In this document: positions 1 through 9,646 of the stretch, in pieces
How positions within the stretch are numbered: position 1 is the first letter of the stretch
How the letters are laid out: each line of letters starts with the position of its first letter
Assembly: GCA_964549275.1 (NCBI GenBank)
Contig: CAZJUP010000004.1
Coordinates: 1 to 64,000, forward strand
Reading direction: 5' to 3'
From: CAZJUP01 sp964549275
GTDB lineage: Bacteria; Fidelibacterota; Marinisomatia; Marinisomatales; TCS55
Length of the DNA: 64,000 bases
Position numbers and translations under genes: made by a program
The notes under the pieces: model-generated
The model's database searches: none
The model's input: only the letters and a program-made list of their open reading frames with translations
Told to the model about the DNA's origin: nothing

Positions 1-722
1 GAGCATTGGTTATGCAAACAGCAGAAGTATTAAGCGGAATTGTGTTTACTCAACTTATCAGAGAAGGTGCACCTGTGATTTTTGGAGGAGCGCCGGGAGC
101 TTTTCACATGCAGTTCATGAGCGCACCCATGTCTGGAGTTGAAGCATTAAAACTTTATAGCGGCTATGCACAAATCGCCCGACACTTAGAAATTCCATCC
201 CAAGGATATATGGGACTGGGTGACGGAAAATTTAATGACCCCCAAGCAGGTGCAGAAACTGCAAGTGGAGCTTATATTGCCGCTATGAGCAGAATGAACC
301 AAGTGGCGGGCCCGGGAATGTTGGATTTTGTCAACTGCTTCAGTCTGGAAAAATTGGTATTCGACGATGAAATCTGTGGACATGTTCACCATTTCATGAG
401 AGATATAAAAATCAAAGATGATTTGCCTGTCAAACCGTTTATTGATGAAGTCCTGGAAGAACAGCAAATCTGTACTCTGGAACACACATTGGAACATTGG
501 CCTGTGGAGTTGTATTTACCGGGACCCACTGTAGACCGAACCAGTTGGGACCAATGGGAACAGTTTGGGAGCAAAGATTGGCAGCAAAGGGCAAGGGAAT
601 CTATTCAAAATTGTTTAGACGAATATTCTGAAAGTTCTCTGGAAGGGACTTTGGACCAAGAACTCCGTACAATAATGAGTCAGAATATTCAAGATTCAGG
701 GCTATTACCTACCCTTCAATAA
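1..722 (+). CDS. MttB-like corrinoid methyltransferase, C-terminal part (5' cut by window edge)
   Basis: This is the C-terminal half of a trimethylamine methyltransferase (MttB) superfamily protein, which moves a methyl group from a quaternary or tertiary amine to a corrinoid protein. The frame stays open to the first base, so the true start lies upstream; about 239 residues of a roughly 480-residue family are visible. Supporting stretches are the glycine-rich GAPGAFHMQ segment, the SQGYMGLGDGKFNDPQAG segment and the SLEKLVFDDE segment. No in-frame TAG occurs in the visible part, which suits a non-pyrrolysine member such as the glycine-betaine type (MtgB), but the rest cannot be seen. A homocysteine methyltransferase follows 12 bases later in the same direction, and a corrinoid protein and corrinoid activase are encoded convergently nearby. 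The substrate is unknown. Confidence 0.85.
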   Translation, partial: ALVMQTAEVLSGIVFTQLIREGAPVIFGGAPGAFHMQFMSAPMSGVEALKLYSGYAQIARHLEIPSQGYMGLGDGKFNDPQAGAETASGAYIAAMSRMNQVAGPGMLDFVNCFSLEKLVFDDEICGHVHHFMRDIKIKDDLPVKPFIDEVLEEQQICTLEHTLEHWPVELYLPGPTVDRTSWDQWEQFGSKDWQQRARESIQNCLDEYSESSLEGTLDQELRTIMSQNIQDSGLLPTLQ

Positions 723-734
723 TATTTCTATTTT

Positions 735-1616
735 ATGTCTATTGAACCACTGGAAGAACGTCTGGCAAAGGGACCGGTTTTATTGGACGGCGCTATGGGT
801 TCCCTCCTTATGGATATGGGACTTCATTCAGGACAACCTCCGGAAGAGTGGTCCATAAAATATCCTGAACGTATTGGTAAAGTGCACCAATTATACCACG
901 AAGCAGGCAGCGACATATTACAGACCAATACTTTTGGGGCATCTTATTTCAGATTAAAAGAATGTGGAATTGCAGAATATCACGATTTAGTGAATCAACG
1001 TGCCGTGGAAATATGTCGTGAATATAGTGGAGGCTCATTGGTTTCCGGTGATATTGGACCTTCCGGATTATTGATTGAGCCTTTGGGACCGGCAAAAGCC
1101 ACAGACCTAAAAGATGCATTCATTAGACAAGCTGATGTGTTAGAAAATAACAGCGTGGATCTTTTTAGCGTTGAAACAATGATTGATATCCAAGAAGCTG
1201 TTCTTGCAGTAGAAGCTATACGAGAAGTAAGCAGTAAACCCATCATTGCAAACATGACTTATGCACAAACCGGAAACGGGTATTTTACTGTTATGGGAAA
1301 TCCTCTTTCCGATTGTGTCCAAAAACTCACTGATGCCGGCGCAGATATTATGGGTACAAATTGTAATTTAGACAGTAATGAACTTATAGGATTAGCAGAA
1401 GAAATATTAACTCTAACCAACTTCCCTGTGTCCATTAAGCCGAATGCAGGGCAGCCTATATTAGAAGGTGATACAGTTCATTATGAACAAACAGTCGAAG
1501 ATTTTGTGGTGGGGATGGTTAAAATATATGAATTAGGCGTTAATGTTTTGGGGGGATGCTGTGGAACTACTCCTAATTATATTAAATCCTTATCTGAAGT
1601 TCTTCGGGTAAATTAA
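735..1616 (+). CDS. Homocysteine S-methyltransferase family protein
   Basis: This 293-residue protein is a single homocysteine S-methyltransferase (BHMT/MetH N-terminal type) TIM barrel. The N-terminal LLDGAMGSLL motif and the three zinc-binding cysteines (C210 in GTNC, C275 and C276 in GGCCGTTP) are all present. The family transfers a methyl group to homocysteine to give methionine. It has no cobalamin, folate or activation domains of its own, so here it probably takes the methyl group from the separate corrinoid protein at 3890-4534 (inference). The start is the first ATG, 12 bases after the MttB-like gene, suggesting a two-gene operon. It ends 8 bases before the convergent activase gene. 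Confidence 0.88.
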   Translation: MSIEPLEERLAKGPVLLDGAMGSLLMDMGLHSGQPPEEWSIKYPERIGKVHQLYHEAGSDILQTNTFGASYFRLKECGIAEYHDLVNQRAVEICREYSGGSLVSGDIGPSGLLIEPLGPAKATDLKDAFIRQADVLENNSVDLFSVETMIDIQEAVLAVEAIREVSSKPIIANMTYAQTGNGYFTVMGNPLSDCVQKLTDAGADIMGTNCNLDSNELIGLAEEILTLTNFPVSIKPNAGQPILEGDTVHYEQTVEDFVVGMVKIYELGVNVLGGCCGTTPNYIKSLSEVLRVN

Positions 1617-1624
1617 AGCGTTTT

Positions 1625-3130
1625 TTATTTTTCCGGGAAATTCACCAATTCCGCAAACACATCTGTAAAATCAGGGTGCATGCTTAAATCAATATGAGTC
1701 ATTTTTTGTCTCAAATTTTCAAATTGGTTTTCAGAATTAAATAATGCCATTTTAGCTCCCAGAAGAGCTGTATTGCCTGCTGTTGTTATTTTTTTCTGTG
1801 GAAAATTTAAAAGACCAATCCTTCTGGCACTTCGTTTACTGATATAATTTCCAAACGCTCCCGATAAAAAAACTTCTTCAACATCATTCTCTGTTGCATT
1901 GAATTCTTTTAACAGTAAACGAATTCCGGTAGCAATGGCCCCTTTGGCTAATTGGAGTTCTCGAATATCTTTTTGGGTGATAACTACTGTGTCTTTCACT
2001 GTGATAGATTCTCCATTTGTAAAACGACCATCGGGTTTTATGAACCCATGATTTAAATACACAGATACGGCATCCACAAGACCGCTTCCACAAATTCCTT
2101 TGGCTTCATTCGCTCCCAATACTTTTGGAATAATTTCACCATTCCTTATAATGACACTGGAAATAGCACCTGTAACTGCACGCATTCCCATGGATATCCC
2201 TGCACCTTCAAAGGCGGGCCCGGCTGCAGTTGATGCAGTTAATATTTTATCTTTCCGTCCAACCATGATTTCCCCATTGGTCCCCAAATCTACCAATACC
2301 TTGAGCCCCCTGCTTTCCACCATATTTTTTGCCCAAACTCCCATCAGAATATCACTCCCTATAAAACTTGCAACACCGGGAAGAAATTCTATGATAACGT
2401 CTTCATGTAGAGGCCACCCTAATCCCGATGGTTTAAAAACTTCAAGGTCATTGGAGTTGGGTTCAAATGGATGAAATCCCATGGGTTCGACATCAATTCC
2501 ACAAAAAATATTGTGCATCACCGCATTTCCCACAATACTGATACGTTTTAATCTGGATAATTTTTTATTCGAACTCCGAAACAAGGCCATAATCATGTCA
2601 ATGAGTTTTGAGTGAATAATAGTCTGCATTTCATCCTGTTTATGTAACCGGGATGCCGCATCAATCCGTGTCATAATATCTCCACCATATTTTGCTTGTG
2701 GATTCAGTGCAGTCTCTACGGCGAGAACTTCACCCGTTTCTCTATTAACCAATTGTGCAGCTAAAGTCGTGGTCCCCAAATCGATGGCGATACCATATCC
2801 TTTTTGGGAAGAAAAATTAAAATTTGAATCATCAGTTAGAATATCCGATTTCCATTGACCCAACTCGAGAGTAAGATTGTCCTTAATTACCCCTTGACAA
2901 GCGAGCCGCCAGCCCTCATCCAGTTCCTTATTATCCAGAATGTTTTTCTGGACATTTGTAACAGGCAAACTGCCTTCCTTAATCTTGACCCGACATCCTC
3001 TACATCTGGCATGGCCCCCACAGGGGAATTCTACTCCATAATTAAAAAGTATATCATGGAGGTGAGACCCTTTATTTACATCAATACTTTGTTGTAATGG
3101 TAAAAGGGTGATTCGTTTGGTTTTTGACAC
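1625..3130 (-). CDS. RACo-type corrinoid reductive activase (2Fe-2S plus ASKHA ATPase)
   Basis: This 501-residue protein is a reductive activator of corrinoid proteins, which uses ATP to return inactive Co(II) to Co(I). An N-terminal plant-type ferredoxin domain carries C37, C43, C46 and C78. An actin/Hsp70-like DUF4445 part follows, with the phosphate-binding AIDLGTTT segment near residue 116, LVDLGTNGE in the middle and FLSGAFGN near the C-terminus. Length and domain order match the family. It is the last gene of a minus-strand trio with the DUF1638 and corrinoid-protein genes (6-base gap), the usual setting for methylamine or betaine demethylation systems. Its partner is most likely the corrinoid protein at 3890-4534. 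Confidence 0.9.
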   Translation of the reverse strand: MSKTKRITLLPLQQSIDVNKGSHLHDILFNYGVEFPCGGHARCRGCRVKIKEGSLPVTNVQKNILDNKELDEGWRLACQGVIKDNLTLELGQWKSDILTDDSNFNFSSQKGYGIAIDLGTTTLAAQLVNRETGEVLAVETALNPQAKYGGDIMTRIDAASRLHKQDEMQTIIHSKLIDMIMALFRSSNKKLSRLKRISIVGNAVMHNIFCGIDVEPMGFHPFEPNSNDLEVFKPSGLGWPLHEDVIIEFLPGVASFIGSDILMGVWAKNMVESRGLKVLVDLGTNGEIMVGRKDKILTASTAAGPAFEGAGISMGMRAVTGAISSVIIRNGEIIPKVLGANEAKGICGSGLVDAVSVYLNHGFIKPDGRFTNGESITVKDTVVITQKDIRELQLAKGAIATGIRLLLKEFNATENDVEEVFLSGAFGNYISKRSARRIGLLNFPQKKITTAGNTALLGAKMALFNSENQFENLRQKMTHIDLSMHPDFTDVFAELVNFPEK

Positions 3131-3136
3131 TGAATT

Positions 3137-3889
3137 TTACACGGGTGAAACAGTAGCTGTTGTATAAATTAAATCATTATCCATAGACTGGTTCACGGTT
3201 GTACCGGGATTGATAATAAGAAATTCTGAATCTGGCCAGTTTCCATCAACCAATTGCTGTAATAACTGTATATTCCCTTTTATAACATTAAAATTCCAAT
3301 TATTATTTTTCGCTTTATCTTTTGCTTTTTTTAGATAATGGGGATTGTTTACTGTTCCCGTATCAATAAAGGCCATCTTCGAGTAATGCTTTGTTTGGTT
3401 CATCGAATCGTTCAAATAATTAATATGTTTTTCTCCATATTTTTCTTTCAATTCCTCCTGTGAAACATCCATCCCATATAATTTTTGTATTGACCGTTTC
3501 TTTATGGATGGTTCATTTTCTGTATTTTTCAACCACCCAACTGATTGAAAATATGTTCCGGGGTTTTCGAAATAATAGTCCAGATATTTTTGTTTACTTC
3601 CCATCAAAATTCCAATACAATCATGGCTTTTAGGGATGACAATTTTTGTCTGTTGAGCAGATAAGCCAAATACCCATGTATTACATAGACCATATCCCAG
3701 CAGTATAGCATCAAACCCCAATCCTTCTGATTGTCGAATAGATTTTTCAATTCGATTTCGCATTTCAGCATTACTTAAATCATGAATACCTTTAGCAATG
3801 AATTCAGCATCAATTATGTTTTCGGTGTTATCGATACACTGAAGCATCTCATCCTTGAATACTTCACAACTGATTAATTTATAATGCAT
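3137..3889 (-). CDS. DUF1638 family protein
   Basis: This 250-residue protein matches the DUF1638 family: an N-terminal ISCEVFKDE stretch, the LLGYGLCN motif near residue 63 and a SHDC motif near residue 88. DUF1638 proteins recur next to corrinoid methyltransferase genes in methanogens and bacteria; their biochemical role is not established. Its ATG directly abuts the stop codon of the corrinoid protein gene, so the two are almost certainly co-transcribed and translated together. There is no signal peptide or membrane segment. A chaperone or insertion role for the corrinoid or methyltransferase is only a guess from the neighbourhood. Confidence 0.8.
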   Translation of the reverse strand: MHYKLISCEVFKDEMLQCIDNTENIIDAEFIAKGIHDLSNAEMRNRIEKSIRQSEGLGFDAILLGYGLCNTWVFGLSAQQTKIVIPKSHDCIGILMGSKQKYLDYYFENPGTYFQSVGWLKNTENEPSIKKRSIQKLYGMDVSQEELKEKYGEKHINYLNDSMNQTKHYSKMAFIDTGTVNNPHYLKKAKDKAKNNNWNFNVIKGNIQLLQQLVDGNWPDSEFLIINPGTTVNQSMDNDLIYTTATVSPV

Positions 3890-4534
3890 TTATTTTGTCA
3901 GGCCAAGTAACTCTTTTGCCAATACAACACCTGCACTGGCATTATCTCTATATCCATCTGCCCCTATTTCTGTCGCAAATTGTTTTGTTACCGGCGCTCC
4001 TCCAACCAACATTTTTACTTTATCCCTTAATCCGTTTTCTGTAAATGCATCGATTGTTGTTTTCATTCCAGGCATGGTTGTGGTAAGCAAAGCGGACATA
4101 CATACTAATGATGCATTATTCTCCTTTACGGCATCCATAAATTGTTCAGAGGAAACATTGGTCCCTAAATCGACTACCTTAAATCCTCCTCCTTCAAGAA
4201 GTGCACCCAAAAGGTTCTTCCCAATATCATGCACGTCACCTTTTACTGTCCCTGTAATAGCACAAATTGAAGTATCTTCTTCACCCTCACCAACGAGAAG
4301 CGGGCGAATCAAAGCCATGGCTCCTTTCATGGCTTTCGCTGACATAAGTAGCTGTGGAATAAAATACTCGAATCGCTCAAATCTGGCTCCCACCTCATCC
4401 ATGGCCCGAATCATATATTCATTAATTAAAACATGGGGGTTGATTTTTTCTTTTAGGGCTTTTTCAGTTATTGAAATTGCTGTATTGGGGTCTCCGTTTA
4501 AAACGGCATCGTGTAGATCCTCAAGATAATCCAT
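3890..4534 (-). CDS. Corrinoid (B12-binding) protein, MttC/MtgC-like
   Basis: This 214-residue methyl carrier has an N-terminal helical cap (residues 1-85) and a Rossmann-like B12 domain. The base-off/His-on signature is intact: D100, H102 and G105 in KGDVHDIGKN, followed by SALLTT and a GGAPV loop. The length is typical of MtbC/MttC/MtgC proteins. It would accept the methyl group from the MttB-like protein and hand it to the homocysteine methyltransferase or to another acceptor. It heads the minus-strand trio with the DUF1638 and activase genes. The 117 bases between it and the next upstream gene hold AT-rich sequence where its promoter could lie; I see no clear consensus. Confidence 0.92.
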   Translation of the reverse strand: MDYLEDLHDAVLNGDPNTAISITEKALKEKINPHVLINEYMIRAMDEVGARFERFEYFIPQLLMSAKAMKGAMALIRPLLVGEGEEDTSICAITGTVKGDVHDIGKNLLGALLEGGGFKVVDLGTNVSSEQFMDAVKENNASLVCMSALLTTTMPGMKTTIDAFTENGLRDKVKMLVGGAPVTKQFATEIGADGYRDNASAGVVLAKELLGLTK

Positions 4535-4651
4535 TATTTCCTCAATTTATTTAAAAATAGTGTGCTGAACAAAACAAGAATTCATGGTAATGTTTCCTTT
4601 CTCATTTTGTTGTGCAGATTGAAATATATTTTTGTTTTCCTTTCAATTTTT

Positions 4652-5806
4652 TCATTGTGTTAATATGATTATCTTCCGTTTTTCCAATTCTAATTTGAAG
4701 GGGTCATAGGGTATATGATGAATGGGTGAGAGAAGTCCTATTTCTGTTATTTGACCTTGTAAAATCATTAGGGTGGCGATGCTCGCCGGGAAACCCACGG
4801 TACGGTTCATGGCAGTAAATCCAGATTCCAAATCCCGGTAATCAATGACGTGATAAAGCTGCCGTTCCAGTTCACCATTCCGCATCCCCTTCACATCCAC
4901 CCGGAGAATACACACATCCCGTTCTTGTCCTCCTAGCTGTAAATGGGGTTCCAGTAATTTGCATAAAATATCCTGAGGAGACATATTATCTGGAAGCCAG
5001 TCCAGAGGGATTTTTGAGAGCATACCCAATTCCATCCAAGTATGAATAATCGATGCAAACCCTGGCCAGCGAAGTGTGTAACGCCCCGTGGATTGTATTG
5101 TGTTTTTTATGCCAAATTTTTCTGCAAAAAACACTGCATCCCGATTATAAATAGCATCTAATGCACCAACACCGGGGATATCCACTGTGTGGATATTTTC
5201 TACCTTATAAATATCCTGGGCAGAAATATCCCTTACTGCCCCATCTTTCAATATTCGGGCAGGTTGGTTGGTCGAATCCAAAACACCAGCAAACGTCCAC
5301 GTAATTTTATATTTCAGGGGGTTATCAATGGCCACTGCTTCCGGGAGGCCACCGCCATAACTGTGTAACTCGTGAATCTCATCAAACTGCCGTATTGCTT
5401 CACCGGCAATGACCAAATCTATTCCCGGGTCAAAGCCTATTTCTGGCATAATTGAAACTCCCTTAGCTACCGCTTTTTCATGTAGGTCTTCCAACCCTTT
5501 TGCATAATTGGTATTTACGACGTGGGTACCATGCTCAATTGCAAACTTTGTGACGTTTCGGGTCAATTCCCGGGGAAGCATATCCACGATTAAATCAGCC
5601 TCGCAATTCATTAATGCAGACAAAGCAACATTGTCGTTGGCATCAATCGTTATAAAAGAAAATTTATCCAAATGTGAAAAAATACCCGGATCCAATCTGG
5701 GTTCCACTATGTCCATACCCACAATCTCTGTTACAATATCACTTTTAAGCAAATCGTAAATCACAGTTTTGCCCTGCATGCCACACCCCAAAACCAATAC
5801 TTTCAT
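4652..5806 (-). CDS. Saccharopine dehydrogenase / lysine 6-dehydrogenase-like oxidoreductase
   Basis: This 384-residue NAD(P)-dependent oxidoreductase opens with a Rossmann motif (VLVLGCGMQGK) and continues with the saccharopine-dehydrogenase C-terminal fold. Length and the GFDPGIDL segment near residue 130 resemble stand-alone lysine 6-dehydrogenases and related enzymes rather than the bifunctional lysine pathway protein. The exact substrate cannot be read from sequence. Its start codon overlaps the stop of the NhaC-type antiporter gene by 4 bases (ATGA), so transporter and enzyme are translationally coupled and probably handle the same compound (inference). It lies next to the corrinoid methyl-transfer genes, but 117 bases separate them, so a link is uncertain. 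Confidence 0.75.
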   Translation of the reverse strand: MKVLVLGCGMQGKTVIYDLLKSDIVTEIVGMDIVEPRLDPGIFSHLDKFSFITIDANDNVALSALMNCEADLIVDMLPRELTRNVTKFAIEHGTHVVNTNYAKGLEDLHEKAVAKGVSIMPEIGFDPGIDLVIAGEAIRQFDEIHELHSYGGGLPEAVAIDNPLKYKITWTFAGVLDSTNQPARILKDGAVRDISAQDIYKVENIHTVDIPGVGALDAIYNRDAVFFAEKFGIKNTIQSTGRYTLRWPGFASIIHTWMELGMLSKIPLDWLPDNMSPQDILCKLLEPHLQLGGQERDVCILRVDVKGMRNGELERQLYHVIDYRDLESGFTAMNRTVGFPASIATLMILQGQITEIGLLSPIHHIPYDPFKLELEKRKIIILTQ

Positions 5807-7200
5807 CCGATAAACCCTACTCCAAGATATACTAAAGCCGCAATACTTCCAGCAAGTAAGGTATACGGTAATTGAGTCTTTACATGATCAATATGGTCGC
5901 AGGCACTTCCTAAAGAAGATAACACTGTTGTATCCGACAAAGGCGAACAATGGTCTCCAAATACTCCTCCACCAGCAATAGCTGCAAATGTACCATATAT
6001 CAGAGTATTAACCTCACCACCCGAGAATTGAAAAGCCAAGGGCATTGCAATAGGAATTATAATTGCATAGGTTCCCCAGGATGTTCCTGTGGCAAAGCTG
6101 ATAAATCCTGCCAATAGAAATGTGATTACAGGCAACAGATTAGGTAATAGCCAGCTATGTGTCAACGACACTACATATTCTGCGGTCCTCAATTCTCTGC
6201 TCACGGCGTTGATGCAAAAAGCTAATGCCAGGATGGTTACAGCCGGCATCACCCCCTTCATCCCAGCCATAACCGTTTTCATCACCCCTTGGAGATTTTC
6301 AATTTTCTGCAAGATGATTGTAAGAGCAAGCACTGTACAAGTAACAAGGTAACTCTGTAAAATGGCAATTTTTCCATAGATAACAAAACTGGTCAGATTA
6401 ATTCCCACAACTAATAATATCGGTAATATAAAGTTAAGATAGATGTTTGGATTTCCTTTTGTCGACACTCCCAATTCCGTGAGTTCTTTCCCCATCATGG
6501 GCACAGCACCAACTCTTAGAACTTCTCCTTCAGCCTCAGCCCGTCTTTCGGCTGTTTTCATTGGGCCAAAATCAGGGACAATATTCATCGCCAGTATTCC
6601 CACCAATCCAATGGCAAAAAAGGAATAAAAATTGAAGGGAATGCTTTGAATATAGAGGCTCATTGCAACTGATTTATCCGTAACAGAACCGATGCCGATG
6701 GTGAGGCCTCCCATGTATACCGCCCAGCCCGTAAAGGGTATCAAGGCTATCATGGGTGCAGAAGTAGAATCACAGATGTAGGCTAATTTTTCACGGGATA
6801 TTTTGTACTTATCGGTTAATGTTCTCATCACGGGGCCAACAAACAATGGACTAAAATAATCGCTGAAAAAGATGAATATTCCCAACCCCCAGCCCAATCC
6901 ACCAACTTGCCGTCTTGTCTGAACCCAATTTCCCACTTTTTCCGTAAATAGTTTAACTGCTCCGGATCGCTGGAAAAAGGCCACCAGAATCCCAATACAA
7001 AACTCCAAGAGGCATACCCAAATAAAATCTTTTGATGCTAGAGAGCGGATTAAAAATTCAGGGAATCCGCCCATCCCTTCTCCTAAAAGCAATACACCCG
7101 TAAAACTGGCAATGAGCAAACTGATAACTGCATCTTTAGTAATAAATGCCAAAGCTACTGCTAAAAGCGGAGGAATTATTGAAATCCAGGTGAGACCCAT
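5803..7200 (-). CDS. NhaC-family Na+/H+ antiporter or sodium-coupled transporter
   Basis: This 465-residue inner-membrane protein has about 11-12 hydrophobic segments and the features of the NhaC family, including the GDHCSPLSDTT motif near residue 415 and the polar FATGTSWGTYAI stretch near residue 370. NhaC members exchange sodium and protons, and some carry organic or amino acids such as malate/lactate. It is the first gene of a two-gene operon with the saccharopine/lysine dehydrogenase-like enzyme (4-base overlap), which makes uptake of that enzyme's substrate a real alternative to plain ion exchange. Confidence 0.85.
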   Translation of the reverse strand: MGLTWISIIPPLLAVALAFITKDAVISLLIASFTGVLLLGEGMGGFPEFLIRSLASKDFIWVCLLEFCIGILVAFFQRSGAVKLFTEKVGNWVQTRRQVGGLGWGLGIFIFFSDYFSPLFVGPVMRTLTDKYKISREKLAYICDSTSAPMIALIPFTGWAVYMGGLTIGIGSVTDKSVAMSLYIQSIPFNFYSFFAIGLVGILAMNIVPDFGPMKTAERRAEAEGEVLRVGAVPMMGKELTELGVSTKGNPNIYLNFILPILLVVGINLTSFVIYGKIAILQSYLVTCTVLALTIILQKIENLQGVMKTVMAGMKGVMPAVTILALAFCINAVSRELRTAEYVVSLTHSWLLPNLLPVITFLLAGFISFATGTSWGTYAIIIPIAMPLAFQFSGGEVNTLIYGTFAAIAGGGVFGDHCSPLSDTTVLSSLGSACDHIDHVKTQLPYTLLAGSIAALVYLGVGFIG

Positions 7201-7219
7201 TTTTTATAAGACCTAATGG

Positions 7220-9646
7220 TTATAACTCATGAGAATGGACCAATTGGGCTTCATTGTTTGCAAAGGGGAATTTTAATCGTGCAATTTGGCTAATGCTTTT
7301 TGCCTGTTCATCGGGCTTATATTTTAAATATAATTCCTTATGGTATCTTGCTAATACTGTCCTTCCAGATTTTTGGTAAATTAACATGAGATTATAGTGG
7401 GCTTCAGCATCCTCGGGATCAATTTGTAAAGCATGAATAAATACATCTCGCGCGTTATTCCATTTTTCGGATAAATAGTATGATAGTCCAAGATTTTTTA
7501 TGAGCACTCTGTCATTTGGATGTGTTTTCCTGATAGTTTGAAAAAGTTCAATAGCTTTAGTGTAATCCCCATCTATTTTTGCAATAATGGCCAAAAAATA
7601 CTTTGCCTTTGTATAGTTTGGTACTAATTCCAATGCTTTTGATAGATGTTTTTCTGCTTTAGAAAAATTCCCTTCTTTGATTAGCACTCTAGCAAGATTG
7701 ATGTATCCATCTGCATATTGAGGATTTAAAATTGTCACTTTTTTGAACGCCCGTCTGGCGGCTTCCAAGTTTTGTTGACGTAAAAGAGCAATCCCATAGT
7801 CATTATACCTCAAGGCAGAATTTTCTGAATATTTAGTTTCCTTTTCTGAAGAAAGTATTATTTCATCCTCAGCCATTGAGACAATTGGGAGCTCGATAGG
7901 GTTATCAAGTGAAAATTCCGTGATACTTCGATTAAATTTTCTATAATTCAATTTTACGACCATTTTAATTTCACCTGAAAAATCTTCCGGAACATACCAA
8001 GTATAATGGATAACATCGGCTGACCCTGGAGGTATTGAAGTGTTATATAATGTTGTTCGCCATTCATGGGGATTTCGTTTTAAAATAAACTCACCATCAC
8101 TATCTAATAAAACTCCCCTGAAAAAATGAGCTGATGGCTCCACTCTGTTATCCTCCTGTAATTTTCCACTACTGAAAATGAGTGTTCCATTTTCATCCAC
8201 ACCATTAATTTCAAGCCAAGGCTCATTTGAATCAATAGTCCCGCCTGGGAAGGCATGCCCAATATTTCGAGTTCGAACTACAACTTCAAATCGAATTTCA
8301 TTCCCAGGACTAACGTGTACAATTTTATCAATAGGTGCTCCCAATACTCCGTCAACAATAATTCCAAAAATATCTACTGAAACCCGATTTGATTTTAAAA
8401 ACATTGATGTTCGATTCAACCATTCAGCATTTTTTAATCCGGGTAGAACCGGCATCGCGGTATTTGCAGCAGGAAAATAATGATTTTTTACACTCCCCTT
8501 GTTATTGCCCATATCCTTTGAATACACTTCAGCCATGTGGCAATTCCGGCAATCCAATGGTTTCGGAGGTTGGTAAAATGAGGAAGCGGCATTATGACTA
8601 ACTCCACTTTTCTGCCAGGCATCGTATTCGTCTTGTCCTCTGAGCCAGCGATAATGGTTTATGGGGACATCTAGACTAACCTTATGACAGGTAGCACAAA
8701 ATTTCTCCCCAGTATGAATGGGGTTTAACATTTGTTCTCGATGAGATTCCGGCTTAAGTCGAATCAACATTTTATTCACTATTTTTAAAAAACCAGTTGA
8801 ATAATGAAAAGGATACCGAAGCGGTTCATCAATAATGTAGTTTGAATTACCCGTGATATCCGGGATATCAACAATACTATGGCATATCTCACAGGTAATT
8901 CCGGCGCTGGCTTCAGGAATATCCATTTCAGGACCGCTTTCCATTAATCCAGAGTAAAGCATGACTGGGTCGTGACAACTTCCGCACCATCTAACCGTTG
9001 TAGAATCACTCGTTAAAAGAAGATACTCCACAGCAGCTTTATAAAATGGATTATTAAATGAAGAATTACGATGAACTGATTGCTGCCACTGGGAATATAT
9101 ATCTGTATGGCAGCCTTTTTCACCGCACGTTTCCGATCGGTTTAAAGACCGAACTTCAAGATATTCTCCTGTTAGTGTATTTCCTGGAGATGGAAAAAAA
9201 TTCCTGTTGTTTACCGATAAAGACTCTGATGAAGAACTTTCCATTGAAATCCAACTCCGGGCAATAATAATTACAAGAAACAGTAGCCCTCCCCCTGTAG
9301 CTGCATTCTTTAACTTTGGCGATAATCCATCGACCGCAGTATAGTACAGAGCAAATGAAAGAAAGGCAAAAGCAGAAATGATATGAAGGCTCAAAAGAAC
9401 ACTTCCAATGCCAACTGTTCCTGTGAAAAGTATAAGCACACCCATCATTAAAGTGAGTGAATATGTGCTCCAAAGTGCAGTATTCGCTTTATTTATTCTG
9501 TTCCCGGATATATAATAAAAAACAGGTGTGACCAGTCCCGATACAAAATGAGTGACAACCACGATAAAATCAAGAGAGGATTTGGCCATAAATATCTGAA
9601 GATAAACAGCTGTAATCACCTGAATAGTAATTAAAAGGTAGACCAT
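7220..9646 (-). CDS. Membrane-anchored multiheme cytochrome c with C-terminal TPR repeats
   Basis: This 808-residue protein has three parts: about five N-terminal membrane segments (residues 1-135), a cytochrome c-554-like part with four CXXCH heme sites (CGSCH, CEICH, CATCH, CRNCH) and one CX4CH site (CGEKGCH, near residue 175), and after a beta-rich linker a run of TPR repeats over the last 200 residues. The CX4CH spacing is unusual but known in tetraheme cytochromes c3. The ATG overlaps the TPR gene stop (TGATG); an in-frame TTG one codon earlier is less likely. It probably sits in the inner membrane with hemes and TPRs in the periplasm. The electron donor and acceptor are unknown. Confidence 0.8.
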   Translation of the reverse strand: MVYLLITIQVITAVYLQIFMAKSSLDFIVVVTHFVSGLVTPVFYYISGNRINKANTALWSTYSLTLMMGVLILFTGTVGIGSVLLSLHIISAFAFLSFALYYTAVDGLSPKLKNAATGGGLLFLVIIIARSWISMESSSSESLSVNNRNFFPSPGNTLTGEYLEVRSLNRSETCGEKGCHTDIYSQWQQSVHRNSSFNNPFYKAAVEYLLLTSDSTTVRWCGSCHDPVMLYSGLMESGPEMDIPEASAGITCEICHSIVDIPDITGNSNYIIDEPLRYPFHYSTGFLKIVNKMLIRLKPESHREQMLNPIHTGEKFCATCHKVSLDVPINHYRWLRGQDEYDAWQKSGVSHNAASSFYQPPKPLDCRNCHMAEVYSKDMGNNKGSVKNHYFPAANTAMPVLPGLKNAEWLNRTSMFLKSNRVSVDIFGIIVDGVLGAPIDKIVHVSPGNEIRFEVVVRTRNIGHAFPGGTIDSNEPWLEINGVDENGTLIFSSGKLQEDNRVEPSAHFFRGVLLDSDGEFILKRNPHEWRTTLYNTSIPPGSADVIHYTWYVPEDFSGEIKMVVKLNYRKFNRSITEFSLDNPIELPIVSMAEDEIILSSEKETKYSENSALRYNDYGIALLRQQNLEAARRAFKKVTILNPQYADGYINLARVLIKEGNFSKAEKHLSKALELVPNYTKAKYFLAIIAKIDGDYTKAIELFQTIRKTHPNDRVLIKNLGLSYYLSEKWNNARDVFIHALQIDPEDAEAHYNLMLIYQKSGRTVLARYHKELYLKYKPDEQAKSISQIARLKFPFANNEAQLVHSHEL

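Noticed and set aside
1..722. Pyrrolysine-containing MttB
   Set aside because: No in-frame TAG in the visible part and no pyl genes in the window; the N-terminal half is not visible, so this is not fully excluded.
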